NCBI RefSeq assembly: GCF_019977735.1
Contig: NZ_AP025018.1
Location: 1,798,001 to 1,862,000, forward strand
From: Calothrix sp. PCC 7716
GTDB taxonomy: Bacteria; Cyanobacteriota; Cyanobacteriia; Cyanobacteriales; Nostocaceae
Direction: 5' to 3'
Length of the DNA: 64,000 nucleotides
In this document: positions 51,346 through 64,000 of the stretch, in pieces
How the letters are laid out: each line of letters begins with the position of its first letter
How positions within the stretch are numbered: position 1 is the first letter of the stretch
Made by a program: the position numbers and the translations under genes
The notes under the pieces: generated by a model
Databases searched by the model: none
What the model saw: the letters and a program-made list of their open reading frames with translations, nothing else
What the model was told of the DNA's origin: nothing

Positions 51346-54300
51346 TTAAAGATATTTTTGAATTAACTCTTTGACTTGGGCTGCAATTAAAGGATGGGGG
51401 TCTTTTTGTAACTGTGGTAGTAGTTCAATGAGTATACGACGTGAAGCTATATTTAAATAACAAATAGCTGCTTCACGCACAAAACTGGTGGGGTGACGTA
51501 AGTTTTCAATTATTTGCTCTGTGGTCAAACGAATCAAAGCAGCAGAAGCAAAATGAAAACAACATGCTAAACACCAGTCAGATAGTGAGTTTTCGAGAGT
51601 CACTAAATGACGAATTCGATCACTAACTACCATTTGCTCGTATTTACATATTTTTGCTTCTATTAAAGCTTGAAGTTTTTGTTCTGGGTGACGTTTATCT
51701 AAAATTATTAGCAGTAACGATTTATTGGGTAATGTAACTGTATGCTCTAGTATTTCTAAACCCCGCGCGAGGTTTTTTGGTGATTCTGATAAAACATTGA
51801 ATGCTGCCGCTTGGATTGTATCTTGAGAATAAAGTAGCTTTAAAAACAAAAATAATCGCTCTTTTATATCTAATTCTAAATCGAGTAACGCACGCTGTAA
51901 TAATTGGCACATATCCATTACTTTACGACTAGATAGATAATCAGTAATGAATTCGCGTGTTTTATATTCTAAATAATTTGCGTATACTTCACCTTGTGTT
52001 TCTAAATCTCTATACGCAGCATATATCTCACTTAAAAAGGCTATTTCCTCATCGATTAATCGTTCTACGTGAGTTTCATACGATTTCTCGACTAAACCAG
52101 AAATTCCTTCTTTTTCATTTCGTTTAAGTAAGCTACGAAGAATACGGTCGCGGTTTTTACCCTTCGATGTTTCTAAGCTTTTCCATAACGTATCCATTGC
52201 TTCCCAAGTCGGAATTTCTCCTATTGTTCGCCATGCATACATTCGCACTATTTCTGGTTTATGTGGATTTGTCGCTAAATCAAGTACTAATGGTAATCCT
52301 TCGTTTTCGAGTTTGACGATAGCACGCATCGCACAAGTGCGCGTTGATTTATAGTAAAGTCCACCTAAAAGTGCAGGGTAGTAATCTTCTAATCGTGTTG
52401 CTGCTATCATTTCTAGCACCGCACGACGCACCCGCAATGATTTGTCTTCTAATAAGTTTGGAATTAAAAGCCGTAACGTTTGTAAATAAACTGCTGCGTT
52501 TAATGCTCTGACTGCATCTACTCGTTCACGTTCACTCGAACTAGTTAGCATTGCTTTGAGTGTGCGAGTACCTGCGACTTTTTGCTGCGTTGTTCCTTGA
52601 CGCAATAGTAATGCTGCGGCAGTTGCGCGAATAATGGGATGTTCTTCGTTGAGGAATTGTTCGAGCTTACTTAAGTTGGGATTATCGGATGCTAGCCAAA
52701 CATAACGCAAGACTAACGCGAATATTTCAGGGTTTACCTCGGTTTCAGATTGTTTGAGCAGTGAATTGACTTGTGGTACGTATGTTTTTGTTGCACCTGC
52801 ATCAAGCATTGCTTCTAAAGAAGATATTTGTAGTGTGTTTGGTAGTTTGGTTAATAATGGCGCCAGTACTTCTGCTGCTCCTTGTGGGTCAATAGTAGCT
52901 AACAATTCAATACATGAACGTTTATCACTTTCGCTACCTGATTCTTTTAGTGCTTTGACCACCGCTTGTTTAAATGTACGCACGTCAACATCGGCGCCTG
53001 TTAGTTTACCCCTTCCTGCGCTTAACACCAGCAAATCAACATAAAGTGACCGTAGCATCCAAAGTAACGCTAAAGTGAGGAGCGCGACAATTGTTGTTTC
53101 AGCTACTAATGCCCAATTTTTTGCTAACGGAATTCGGTTTGCCCCGATAAAAAGAGTAATAAAAATTACAATACCTGCGATACCTGTACCCCAAGCTTCA
53201 GCAATACCCCCCGATAAGGTTTGTACACTCGAACGAAATTTATCAGGAATTGGTTGAAATAGTAGAGGACTACCACTAACTACTAAGGTGTAACGCAGTA
53301 GTTCGTCAAAAAACTTCAAAATTACTAAACCCCAAAAAAAGTGTTGCCCTTGTGTGATTGGTAGCAAACTCAATGATGTAATCGATAAGGGTAGTAAAAC
53401 CGCAATACAAATTGGTAAAGTTGCTGTGGCAAAAAAGACTCCAAACCGTTCGAGGACTCGACTGGATACAAATAACTGCATCAATAGTTCGCAGACCCCA
53501 GTCACTCCGCTAAATATCCCTAAAAAGCTTGCTATCTCTTGACCACTGTAAGTTGTTTCGATTTGAGTTAAATATTGAAAGTCGATTAATATATTAATTA
53601 TTTGTAATAATCCAAAAAAAGCAAATAAGAACAGCGAGTAGTGCCTGAGCTTACCAGAAAGCTGTGGTCGTGCGCGTCCTTCTTTTGAAGCTACCTTTTC
53701 AGGTTCGGGAAATGAACTTTTTTGTTCGCTGCTTAAATAACGCAGGATTAAGGCGCCTGCAATAATAAAAATTGCCGAAACGGGAATGATAATGTTTTTA
53801 AGTCCTACGAATATCAACAGCAGTGGCAAACTAAAACCGCTGAAAATATCCGCAACCAATAGTCCACTACTGATTATGGGGTATGCTCGCTTAATTTCAC
53901 GAATGTTAAAGATGTGATTGGCAGCAATAGAAGTGTTGAGGTCGTTAAGCACATAAAACGCATCAACCCACAAACGTAATAGAAATACGGTAGCTACAGC
54001 AAGAGTTGGATTTTCTAAACCCACACGCAGTACTATTAGCGGTATGAACATGCATGGTGCAATTCCTGCTATTACGTAACGCAAGGAAAACATTTTTTGC
54101 AAACGGGAGTAAAAAAAAACGAGTAGCGTACCCATTACGGCACTCGCAAGATAAATCAAAGGCAACCAACTGGCGCCATACTTACCCAAAAACAGCGCGA
54201 CAGTACTATCTTCTGTCCAACGTAACCCTACGGATGTTGTAGTATAAAAAGCCAGCATTAGCCACGTGCGTCTACTCTCCTCTGGACGCAAATTTACAAT

Positions 54301-54363
54301 CGCCAAGATTTGCTCATTTAAGTTTTTACCTAACCCTTTAGCCGACCAATGATTGAGTTCCAT
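51346..54363 (-). CDS. ADP/ATP-translocase-like (NTT/MFS) protein with HEAT repeats
   Basis: A 1005-residue protein. Residues about 30-440 hold roughly twelve membrane helices with the look of the bacterial and plastid nucleotide transporter (Npt/TlcA) family (RWTEDSTVALFLGKYGASWL, YRLQ-like Arg/Lys loops). Residues about 455-1005 form a series of HEAT repeats (RRAVLEMIAATRLEDYYPAL, REAAICYLNIASRRILIELL). A soluble helical solenoid fused to such a transporter is known in some bacteria; the solute cannot be inferred safely. The CNB-domain gene follows, suggesting cyclic-nucleotide-linked control. Confidence 0.85.
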   Translation of the reverse strand: MELNHWSAKGLGKNLNEQILAIVNLRPEESRRTWLMLAFYTTTSVGLRWTEDSTVALFLGKYGASWLPLIYLASAVMGTLLVFFYSRLQKMFSLRYVIAGIAPCMFIPLIVLRVGLENPTLAVATVFLLRLWVDAFYVLNDLNTSIAANHIFNIREIKRAYPIISSGLLVADIFSGFSLPLLLIFVGLKNIIIPVSAIFIIAGALILRYLSSEQKSSFPEPEKVASKEGRARPQLSGKLRHYSLFLFAFFGLLQIINILIDFQYLTQIETTYSGQEIASFLGIFSGVTGVCELLMQLFVSSRVLERFGVFFATATLPICIAVLLPLSITSLSLLPITQGQHFFWGLVILKFFDELLRYTLVVSGSPLLFQPIPDKFRSSVQTLSGGIAEAWGTGIAGIVIFITLFIGANRIPLAKNWALVAETTIVALLTLALLWMLRSLYVDLLVLSAGRGKLTGADVDVRTFKQAVVKALKESGSESDKRSCIELLATIDPQGAAEVLAPLLTKLPNTLQISSLEAMLDAGATKTYVPQVNSLLKQSETEVNPEIFALVLRYVWLASDNPNLSKLEQFLNEEHPIIRATAAALLLRQGTTQQKVAGTRTLKAMLTSSSERERVDAVRALNAAVYLQTLRLLIPNLLEDKSLRVRRAVLEMIAATRLEDYYPALLGGLYYKSTRTCAMRAIVKLENEGLPLVLDLATNPHKPEIVRMYAWRTIGEIPTWEAMDTLWKSLETSKGKNRDRILRSLLKRNEKEGISGLVEKSYETHVERLIDEEIAFLSEIYAAYRDLETQGEVYANYLEYKTREFITDYLSSRKVMDMCQLLQRALLDLELDIKERLFLFLKLLYSQDTIQAAAFNVLSESPKNLARGLEILEHTVTLPNKSLLLIILDKRHPEQKLQALIEAKICKYEQMVVSDRIRHLVTLENSLSDWCLACCFHFASAALIRLTTEQIIENLRHPTSFVREAAICYLNIASRRILIELLPQLQKDPHPLIAAQVKELIQKYL

Positions 54364-54544
54364 GCATTTGTACGAAAGTGGTGAGCGTCACCCAAGTGAA
54401 CGATAAACGAACAGAACAATTGTTCGTATAGACAGCGCTCACGACAAAAGTCCTGAGCTACTGAGTATTATTTTTCCCACTCCTAGCTCAGGACTATCAT
54501 GTTTTATGTAAATTTTTGGTAATCGTGCAATCGAATAATGCTAT

Positions 54545-55078
54545 TTATTTTTTTGGCGATATCAGCATCATCATGTTCCTACCCTCTTTTTTGGGCATTT
54601 GCTGCACTTCACCAACTGAGTCTAGGTCAGTTGCCATGCGCTTTAGCAGTTCTTCTGCCAAGTCGCTGTGTTGAATTTCTCGACCCCGGAACATGACGGT
54701 AGCTTTTACCTTGTCCCCATCTTTCAAAAAGCGCTCTGCTTGCTTGACGCGCACGTTATAGTCATGCTCTTCTATCTTGTAGCGCATCTTGACTTCTTTA
54801 ACATCAGCAGTATGCTGTTTCTTCCTTGCTTCCCGCGCTTTCTTCTCTTGCTCAAACTTGTATTTGCCATAGTCCATAATACGGCATACAGGCGGTTCGG
54901 CTTTATCTGAGAGAAGCACTAAGTCTAGCTCTTTTTCTTCTGCTAGTTGTAATGCTTCATTGGGTGTTAAAATTCCCAATTGGGCGCCGTCGGTATCAAT
55001 GACCCGAATTTTTGGGAAGCGGATCCGTTCGTTAATTTGGGGCAGGTCGCGACTTCTTCTTTTTTCAATCACAGCCAT
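54545..55078 (-). CDS. infC: Translation initiation factor IF-3
   Basis: A 177-residue protein with the IF-3 N domain ([40 protein letters not shown]) and C domain ([37 protein letters not shown]). It binds the 30S subunit and checks initiator tRNA and start codon. The ATG start gives [14 protein letters not shown], the usual cyanobacterial N-terminus. No rpmI-rplT follows. Confidence 0.97.
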   Translation of the reverse strand: MAVIEKRRSRDLPQINERIRFPKIRVIDTDGAQLGILTPNEALQLAEEKELDLVLLSDKAEPPVCRIMDYGKYKFEQEKKAREARKKQHTADVKEVKMRYKIEEHDYNVRVKQAERFLKDGDKVKATVMFRGREIQHSDLAEELLKRMATDLDSVGEVQQMPKKEGRNMMMLISPKK

Positions 55079-55569
55079 TTATGATTTGTAGGAGCTATTT
55101 GCTAAGATTTTGGTTACTATCCGAATGTGTACATAACAGTCAAAGCTAAATACCTTCGTTCCGCAAAGGTTTCTCAACAAAAGATACCTCTGTTCCGAGT
55201 GCGCGCTAATTCACAAACAGGTGCGTTTGCGATAACTTTATTTAGCTATACTTGTTATTCTACTCACTCCAACCCAATTTCTGTCAAATTGTTAACCCTT
55301 ATTACAAAATGTCAGTCTTCATCTGCTATTCTAACAGCTACGACTCTCTAATTTTTCAAACTTTATATCCGTAAATATACGTAATATTTGCGATTATATT
55401 TTTACTTATAGATACCATAAATATTATTAATAGTGCCTCAACAAAGTATGTTTTATCGGGAGAGCGCAAACATACACCGATTAATTTACTTAGAATAGAT
55501 TTAGTAACTGGTAATTATGTCTCTTCAAACTTAAAACTGTTTACAAAATTTAACGTGCGGGAGGTGTGG
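55079..55569. other. Intergenic region between infC and the hydrolase gene
   Basis: Divergent promoter region with no RNA gene or credible ORF. It is AT-rich with short runs of A and T. AAGTATGTTTTATCGGGAG near 55446 and TGTAACTG-like motifs occur, but no clear -35/-10 pair was identified. Confidence 0.5.
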
Positions 55570-56508
55570 ATGGTACAATTGATGTGGCAGCAAAGAGTTG
55601 GGGCACAGCGCGATTGGGTTTGGCGGGGATGGCAAACTCGCTATACATATATTCGGGGTTTACAAACTGGTTGTGATTCTGTACCCATCATTCTTTTACA
55701 CGGTTTTGGTGCTTCCATTGGTCACTGGCGCCAAAATTTAGAGGTATTGAGCGAGCATCATACAGTATATGCCCTTGATATGTTGGGATGGGGCGCCTCT
55801 GTGAAAGCACCTGTAAATTACAGTGTTAGTCTTTGGGCTGAACAAGTATACGACTTTTGGCAGAGTTTTATTGGTAAGCCAGTGGTGATAGTGGGAAATT
55901 CGCTAGGTTCGTTAGTTTCCATAGCTGCTGCTGCTGCCCATCCAGAAATGGTAAAGGGTTTAGTAATGATGAGTTTACCTGACCCATCATTGGAGCTTGA
56001 AGCTATTCCCCCATTTTTACGTCCAACTGTCGCCACAATTAAAAATTTCGTTGCTTCACCTTTGTTTCTTAAACCTTTGTTTTATTTTCTGCGTCAACCT
56101 GGGGTGTTACGTCGTTGGGCAGCAATTGCGTATGCTAATCCAGAAGCGATTACTGATGAATTGATTGATATTATTGCGGGTCCGACCCAAGACAGAGGCA
56201 GTGTTCGTGCATTTACTGCTTTGTTCAAGGCCTCGATTGGCGCGAATTTTAGTCCTAGTGTTAAAGCTATTTTGCCGACTTTAAATATACCAATGTTGTT
56301 GGTGTGGGGAAAGAAGGATAGATTTGTGCCACCTGCATTGGCGCACCTTTTCGCGCAGTACAATAGTAATTTACAGATACTTAACTTGGAAAATGTTGGG
56401 CATTGTCCTCATGATGAGAGTCCGGAGGAAGTAAATCAAGTGATTTTAGACTGGATTGATAGAACATTAGTTCGAGTTACGTCAAGTTCTGTAGTAGAAG
56501 AATGCTAG
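55570..56508 (+). CDS. Alpha/beta hydrolase
   Basis: 312 residues from the ATG at 55570, chosen because GGGAGG lies five bases upstream; the GTG at 55555 overlaps that site. Catalytic features: oxyanion loop ILLHGFGASIGHW, nucleophile Ser in VGNSLGSLVSIAAA, acid Asp in WGKKDRFVPP, and His in VGHCPHDESPEEVNQ. A lid domain lies between (about 150-230). This matches the cyanobacterial and plastid family of alpha/beta hydrolases near chlorophyll-related esterases, but the substrate is not known. Confidence 0.92.
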   Translation: MVQLMWQQRVGAQRDWVWRGWQTRYTYIRGLQTGCDSVPIILLHGFGASIGHWRQNLEVLSEHHTVYALDMLGWGASVKAPVNYSVSLWAEQVYDFWQSFIGKPVVIVGNSLGSLVSIAAAAAHPEMVKGLVMMSLPDPSLELEAIPPFLRPTVATIKNFVASPLFLKPLFYFLRQPGVLRRWAAIAYANPEAITDELIDIIAGPTQDRGSVRAFTALFKASIGANFSPSVKAILPTLNIPMLLVWGKKDRFVPPALAHLFAQYNSNLQILNLENVGHCPHDESPEEVNQVILDWIDRTLVRVTSSSVVEEC

Positions 56509-56558
56509 CCTGGATTGCTTGAGAGTTTGTATCGTAGAAGTGAAAATAGAATCTTACA

Positions 56559-58124
56559 ATGCAGCCAAAATCCTTGAAATCTACCCTAGCGACTTTTTCT
56601 GTAACTCTTGGTTTCGGAACCGTTGCAGCTTTTTTGTCACCTTCGTTTAAAACTGGTGCAGCAGTATTTAGTAGTGCAATTGCTAGTGCAGGTATGGCTG
56701 TACTGAATATTCGAGAAGACAAACAAAACGAACGATTGCTTCGAGAGGTTAAACGTTTAGCAACAGCCTATGGGAATTTAGAATTAAAGGTAGAAAATTT
56801 AGAGAGGTTTTATCAGCTTCAAAGTAGTCATCAGCTTGTAGTTAACCCTGTTAATTCGATATTAACTTCATATACACCTCCAATTATTGCAGCAACAGGT
56901 GCAACGAAGTTAATAGCTGAATTAAATAGATTGAAGGTTAATTTAAGGTTGCCTTACAAGCAGTTGGAGAAAGATGATTTATTTGATGCAGCTATTTTTA
57001 TGGGAGATAACTATCCTGCATTAGCTTTAGTGTATCGAAAGATGAAAGCGAGTATAAGCGGTGACATGCAAGGTGGTTTTTCGTATAAATTATCTGGTAT
57101 TGAGGATAATGATGAGATATGTTTACGTTTTCGAGCCATTTTAGAGAGTAAGGGGTTATGGACTTCTAAGTATATTAAGTCTGAGAAAAGGATTCGGTTT
57201 CAACCACATAGTGGAGATACAAAGGTTAGGAGTTTTTTTGAGGGAGGTTGGTTAGAAAAGTTTGTTGTTTACAAAATATGTAGTTTGCTTTCATTACATG
57301 GTATAAATTTTGAATATTTAATTAATCCTCATGTTAGTTATTCTTTTGAAGAGTCGAAGTATTATGAGCTTGATGCTTTATTTTTAGTTGATAATCAATT
57401 AATTTTGTTTGAAGTTAAAACTGGTGATAAAAGTAATGTGTATCTTAATCAAATCAATGAGCATTCTAAACGCAGGCGCCTAAATCTTTCTAAAAATCGA
57501 GCTTTTTTGGTTACATTATCATTAACTGATAGTGAGACTGAAGACTGGAATCGAAACAATAATAATATCACTATAGTTAATCTGAATAATTTAACAAATT
57601 GTTTTGCTAATAGTTTGGGCTTAGTTACTACTGAAGAATCGAAAATACAAGCTTCTATATTTAGTACCGAAGAATTATATACATTTTTAAATCACAAAAA
57701 ACTGCGTCCTTCACCAGAACACCGTTTGAATGTGATTACAGAGTTAGTCAGCACGATAAAAGCGCTTGAGGAACCATTAACTTTCAATGAAATTAGAAAC
57801 AAAATCGCTGAAAAGTTACAGATATCAAAAGCATTAACAGAAGAAGTTTTACGTGCTATTCGACGTTCTAGTTGTTTTGTTAATGCAGAGGGAGGATCAA
57901 TATCCCAGTTTACACAGTTAAGTGAGCCAATAAAAGGTTTATTATTTGAAGATATTTCAGTTTTAGATAGTAAATGTATTGAGACTTATGCTTCTACAGT
58001 TGTAGCTGAGTATCCTAATTATTTTAACAGCTTACAGAACATTAAAATCTTTGAAGAAACTGTTGGCGCCGACGCTCCTGATATAGAAACAATCAATCAA
58101 CTCAAGCTCAGAAATATCAATTAA
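56559..58124 (+). CDS. Membrane-anchored Card1/DUF1887-like nuclease candidate
   Basis: A 521-residue protein. Residues about 8-50 hold two hydrophobic segments (LATFSVTLGFGTVAAFL, AAVFSSAIASAGMAVL), followed by a coiled coil. Residues about 190-345 match the PD-(D/E)XK part of Card1/Can-type DUF1887 nucleases: EGGWLEKFVVYKI, then YYELDALFLVDNQLILFEVK, with the Glu-Leu-Asp, Glu and Lys that form the metal site. No CARF nucleotide sensor is visible; the membrane anchor takes its place. A C-terminal helical domain (LTFNEIRNKIAEKLQISKAL) looks like a winged-helix or OST-HTH type module. No CRISPR genes are nearby. Function in defence is inferred. Confidence 0.65.
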   Translation: MQPKSLKSTLATFSVTLGFGTVAAFLSPSFKTGAAVFSSAIASAGMAVLNIREDKQNERLLREVKRLATAYGNLELKVENLERFYQLQSSHQLVVNPVNSILTSYTPPIIAATGATKLIAELNRLKVNLRLPYKQLEKDDLFDAAIFMGDNYPALALVYRKMKASISGDMQGGFSYKLSGIEDNDEICLRFRAILESKGLWTSKYIKSEKRIRFQPHSGDTKVRSFFEGGWLEKFVVYKICSLLSLHGINFEYLINPHVSYSFEESKYYELDALFLVDNQLILFEVKTGDKSNVYLNQINEHSKRRRLNLSKNRAFLVTLSLTDSETEDWNRNNNNITIVNLNNLTNCFANSLGLVTTEESKIQASIFSTEELYTFLNHKKLRPSPEHRLNVITELVSTIKALEEPLTFNEIRNKIAEKLQISKALTEEVLRAIRRSSCFVNAEGGSISQFTQLSEPIKGLLFEDISVLDSKCIETYASTVVAEYPNYFNSLQNIKIFEETVGADAPDIETINQLKLRNIN

Positions 58125-58344
58125 TCATCTTGTGGAACGGGCATCCTTGCCCGTAATATTCAGAGGTGTATGCTAGATTTTTACCACAGAGACACAGAGT
58201 ACACAGAGGTAAAAATTCAAATAAGCGCTTATGAGTGGCGCCAATACAACTCACTTAAGCTTGAAAAACAAGAATAAGTAGGTGGGTTATAAAAACAAAA
58301 ACCTTCTCTTATATGTAAGAGAAAGCTTTTGTTTTGTAATATTG

Positions 58345-58462
58345 CCCTGGCACCGAGCAATTGTTGCAGGAGACAACTCTCCAACTATCGTAGCCGCTGC
58401 GGCGTTTCACAACTGAGTTCGGGATGGTATCAGAGTGGTTCCACCACGCAATTAGCACCAGG
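58345..58462 (-). rRNA. rrf: 5S ribosomal RNA
   Basis: The reverse complement begins CCTGGTGCTAATTGCGTGG and ends in ...TGCCAGGGCAA, with complementary ends and the loop sequence CCGAACTC typical of 5S rRNA. It lies 51 bp downstream of the 23S 3' end in the same operon. Confidence 0.96.
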
Positions 58463-58513
58463 AAAAAGTTTAAAAACCTTGAAGACTGCACAGTGACGCG
58501 CTTTGAATTGATA

Positions 58514-61340
<2,827 letters not shown>

Positions 61341-61670
61341 TAATCAATTTAAAGGATTGTTTGTAATTCAATACCCGCGCCCTTCTCGTAATAATTACTG
61401 AGCGTAATTAAACTCAACACGGTTACTGCCTACAATTTGCGTCACTATGCAGTTTTCAAGGTTCTTACTGGAAATACATCCAGCAGGCTTAGTTATCTTA
61501 ATAACTCTAGTTGCTGACTGTATATATACTTACTTTTCATTTTTAATTAATCCGAATCGGATAATAGTTTGAAGCCAAAGTCAATTCTCTCTCGACCTAG
61601 GTGATGACCTTCTTGTTGGTTTTTAAGCACTGAAGTGCTTATTACAAGCAAGTTGGGTAGGTCTCCCTAA
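61341..61670 (-). other. 16S-23S spacer without tRNA genes
   Basis: The spacer is about 330 bp. I find neither tRNA-Ile nor tRNA-Ala. It contains the conserved box-like sequence AACCTTGAAAACTGCATAG (61443-61465 region), a CAGCAACTAGAGTTATTAAG box-B-type hairpin, and the usual start AGGGAGACCTACCC after 16S. Filamentous cyanobacteria are known to have operons both with and without spacer tRNAs. Confidence 0.85.
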
Positions 61671-63157
<1,487 letters not shown>

Positions 63158-63573
63158 GTTGGATTTAATGCTCAGAAAAGCGATGAATCGCTTATTACTA
63201 GGCACTTGTTTGTTTAGCTTCTTTGTGAAAATTCTTTTCAGAACCCTCATCTTGTTTTGCCGAAGCAAAACTCATTTAATGCATTGCTTTGACGAGGATT
63301 GACTTGTTACTTGGCTTCAAACTATTATTTTTTCTCGGTTCGGTTGTTTGCAGCTTCTTTCTCGCTGCCGACCTATTTAAGATAACGAGTCCACAAGAGA
63401 ATGTCAAGCCTTTTTGGAAAAAATTCCAATTTCTTTTTTCACGTTGTAAATGCTGCTTGCAGGCGCCATTTAAACCTTTACACAAAGCTGGTTTGGACAC
63501 CAACCGACAAATAGCCCTTAATCAATAGTCGAGTGTTACCTAGAAATTGATTAACGGCTATCTATATTAGAGG
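63158..63573 (-). other. rRNA operon leader and promoter region
   Basis: No gene is visible in these 416 bases. From the promoter at 63379-63407 the expected transcript starts near 63371, giving a leader of about 210 nt before 16S, with short inverted repeats that would pair with the spacer for RNase III processing. The rest is the gap to the convergent-side ferredoxin gene. Confidence 0.65.
63379..63407 (-). promoter_or_regulatory. Sigma-70-type promoter of the rRNA operon
   Basis: On the minus strand TTGACA (63407-63402) and TATCTT (63384-63379) are separated by exactly 17 bases. The -35 matches consensus fully and the -10 at four of six positions. GGTCGGCAGCGAG follows as a possible GC-rich discriminator. 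It is the best promoter match I noticed in the window and faces 16S. Confidence 0.8.
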
Positions 63574-63798
63574 TTATGGTGTTTTTTGTAGCTCTGGACG
63601 CTCTTCAGGAAGAATGGCGCCTTCAACTGGACAAACCTGTAGACAAATACCGCAGTCAATACAGGTAGCAAAATCAATCCAGTACCAATCAGTACCTTTG
63701 GTATTTTTTCCAGGGCCATCATGAATACAAGCAACTGGACAAGCATTTACGCAGTCAGCAACACCTTCACAGACATTTGTAACAATTGTATGCGGCAT
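63574..63798 (-). CDS. 7Fe-type ferredoxin (3Fe-4S and 4Fe-4S)
   Basis: A 74-residue electron carrier. The first cluster motif is C-x5-C-x3-C-x3-C (VCEGVADCVNACPVACIH), and the second is the full 4Fe-4S motif CIDCGICLQVCP. The first lacks the usual CxxCxxC spacing, so that centre may be 3Fe-4S or atypical. GGAGAGGG precedes the ATG at 63798. The partner enzyme is unknown. Confidence 0.93.
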   Translation of the reverse strand: MPHTIVTNVCEGVADCVNACPVACIHDGPGKNTKGTDWYWIDFATCIDCGICLQVCPVEGAILPEERPELQKTP

Positions 63799-63885
63799 AA
63801 TGTTCCCTCTCCAAACTATTTAGACAATAAAGCTGTACTAAAGCTTTTATACATTAGCAAGATTATGGAAAATCTTGTTGATGAT

Positions 63886-64000
63886 TTACACCGACTCAAT
63901 AACGGGTGGAGCATCAGCTTTTATCCAAGCAATCTGCCCAATACCTCGTCGTACCGCATACTCTCTAATTGCTTTTTCATCTCGTTCCCCTAAGTCCATC
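63886..64000 (-). CDS. C-terminal end of a gene cut by the right edge
   Basis: The minus-strand frame open to the edge ends at TAA 63886-63888 and reads MDLGERDEKAIREYAVRRG then IGQIAWIKADAPPV. It looks like real protein. The ATG at 63999 could be a start of a 37-residue protein, but a longer gene running off the edge is more likely. It lies 87 bp upstream of the ferredoxin start, on the same strand. Family not recognised. Confidence 0.45.
   Translation of the reverse strand, partial: MDLGERDEKAIREYAVRRGIGQIAWIKADAPPVIESV

Noticed and set aside
61341-61670. Spacer tRNA-Ile or tRNA-Ala in the rRNA operon
   Set aside because: I looked for their anticodon and T-loop sequences on the transcribed strand and found none; the spacer is also too short for both plus the usual boxes.

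Overview
The window comes from a cyanobacterium, most likely a filamentous one of the Nostocales type. The evidence is a tRNA-Leu(UAA) gene split by a group I intron, ndhL next to a DUF3007 gene and trpA, a CAAD-domain membrane protein, a bestrophin-like channel, pentapeptide-repeat proteins, a PAS/GAF histidine kinase and many short dispersed palindromic and heptamer repeats. The DNA is AT-rich and carries very many copies of the palindrome GGCGCC. I saw no copy of the usual cyanobacterial palindrome HIP1 (GCGATCGC). The species cannot be named from this window alone.

Layout. 0-8.5 kb holds housekeeping and membrane genes: larC (cut by the left edge), two exported helical proteins, a flippase-like membrane protein, an unknown protein, the split tRNA-Leu, and ndhL-DUF3007-trpA. 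8.5-10.0 kb is almost gene-free. 10.0-22.1 kb is a cell-surface cluster. It contains a DUF11/SdrD-B-like protein, a 1444-residue Ig-like plus beta-barrel protein and a beta-helix protein with an OmpA peptidoglycan anchor, all translationally overlapped, followed by two tandem paralogous SdrD-B/DUF11 proteins and a small secreted protein. 22.3-32.7 kb holds a Ser/Thr kinase, a dynamin-like GTPase, an ABC-type AAA ATPase, a glutathione S-transferase and mnmE.

32.7-39.3 kb is a graveyard of defence, toxin-antitoxin and mobile genes: fragments of DUF262, AAA ATPase and DUF3883 genes, an IS5 transposase start fused to the DUF3883 tail, a TnpB element without TnpA, an IS630 element, a DUF4065 (Panacea/SocA-like) antitoxin gene, a 53-codon ribbon-helix-helix gene and a DUF2281 antitoxin with a nonsense codon. 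The main discovery is that three separated fragments join in frame into one 148-codon gene directly downstream of the Panacea gene. It is probably the partner toxin, and it has been interrupted twice: by IS630 at a TA in codons 16-17, and by the TnpB element after codon 120. This defines both element ends to the base, apart from a 4-base GGTT ambiguity for the TnpB element, and predicts the TnpB target motif and guide.

39.4-58.1 kb is mostly ordinary chromosome: DUF3891, an orphan sugar ABC permease, CsbD, signalling genes, a bestrophin, an ADP/ATP-translocase-like protein with HEAT repeats next to a cyclic-nucleotide-binding protein, infC, a hydrolase, and a membrane-anchored Card1-like nuclease candidate. 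58.3-63.4 kb is a complete 16S-23S-5S rRNA operon on the minus strand, with no tRNA in the spacer and a clear sigma-70-type promoter. A 7Fe-type ferredoxin gene and the tail of another gene follow to the right edge.
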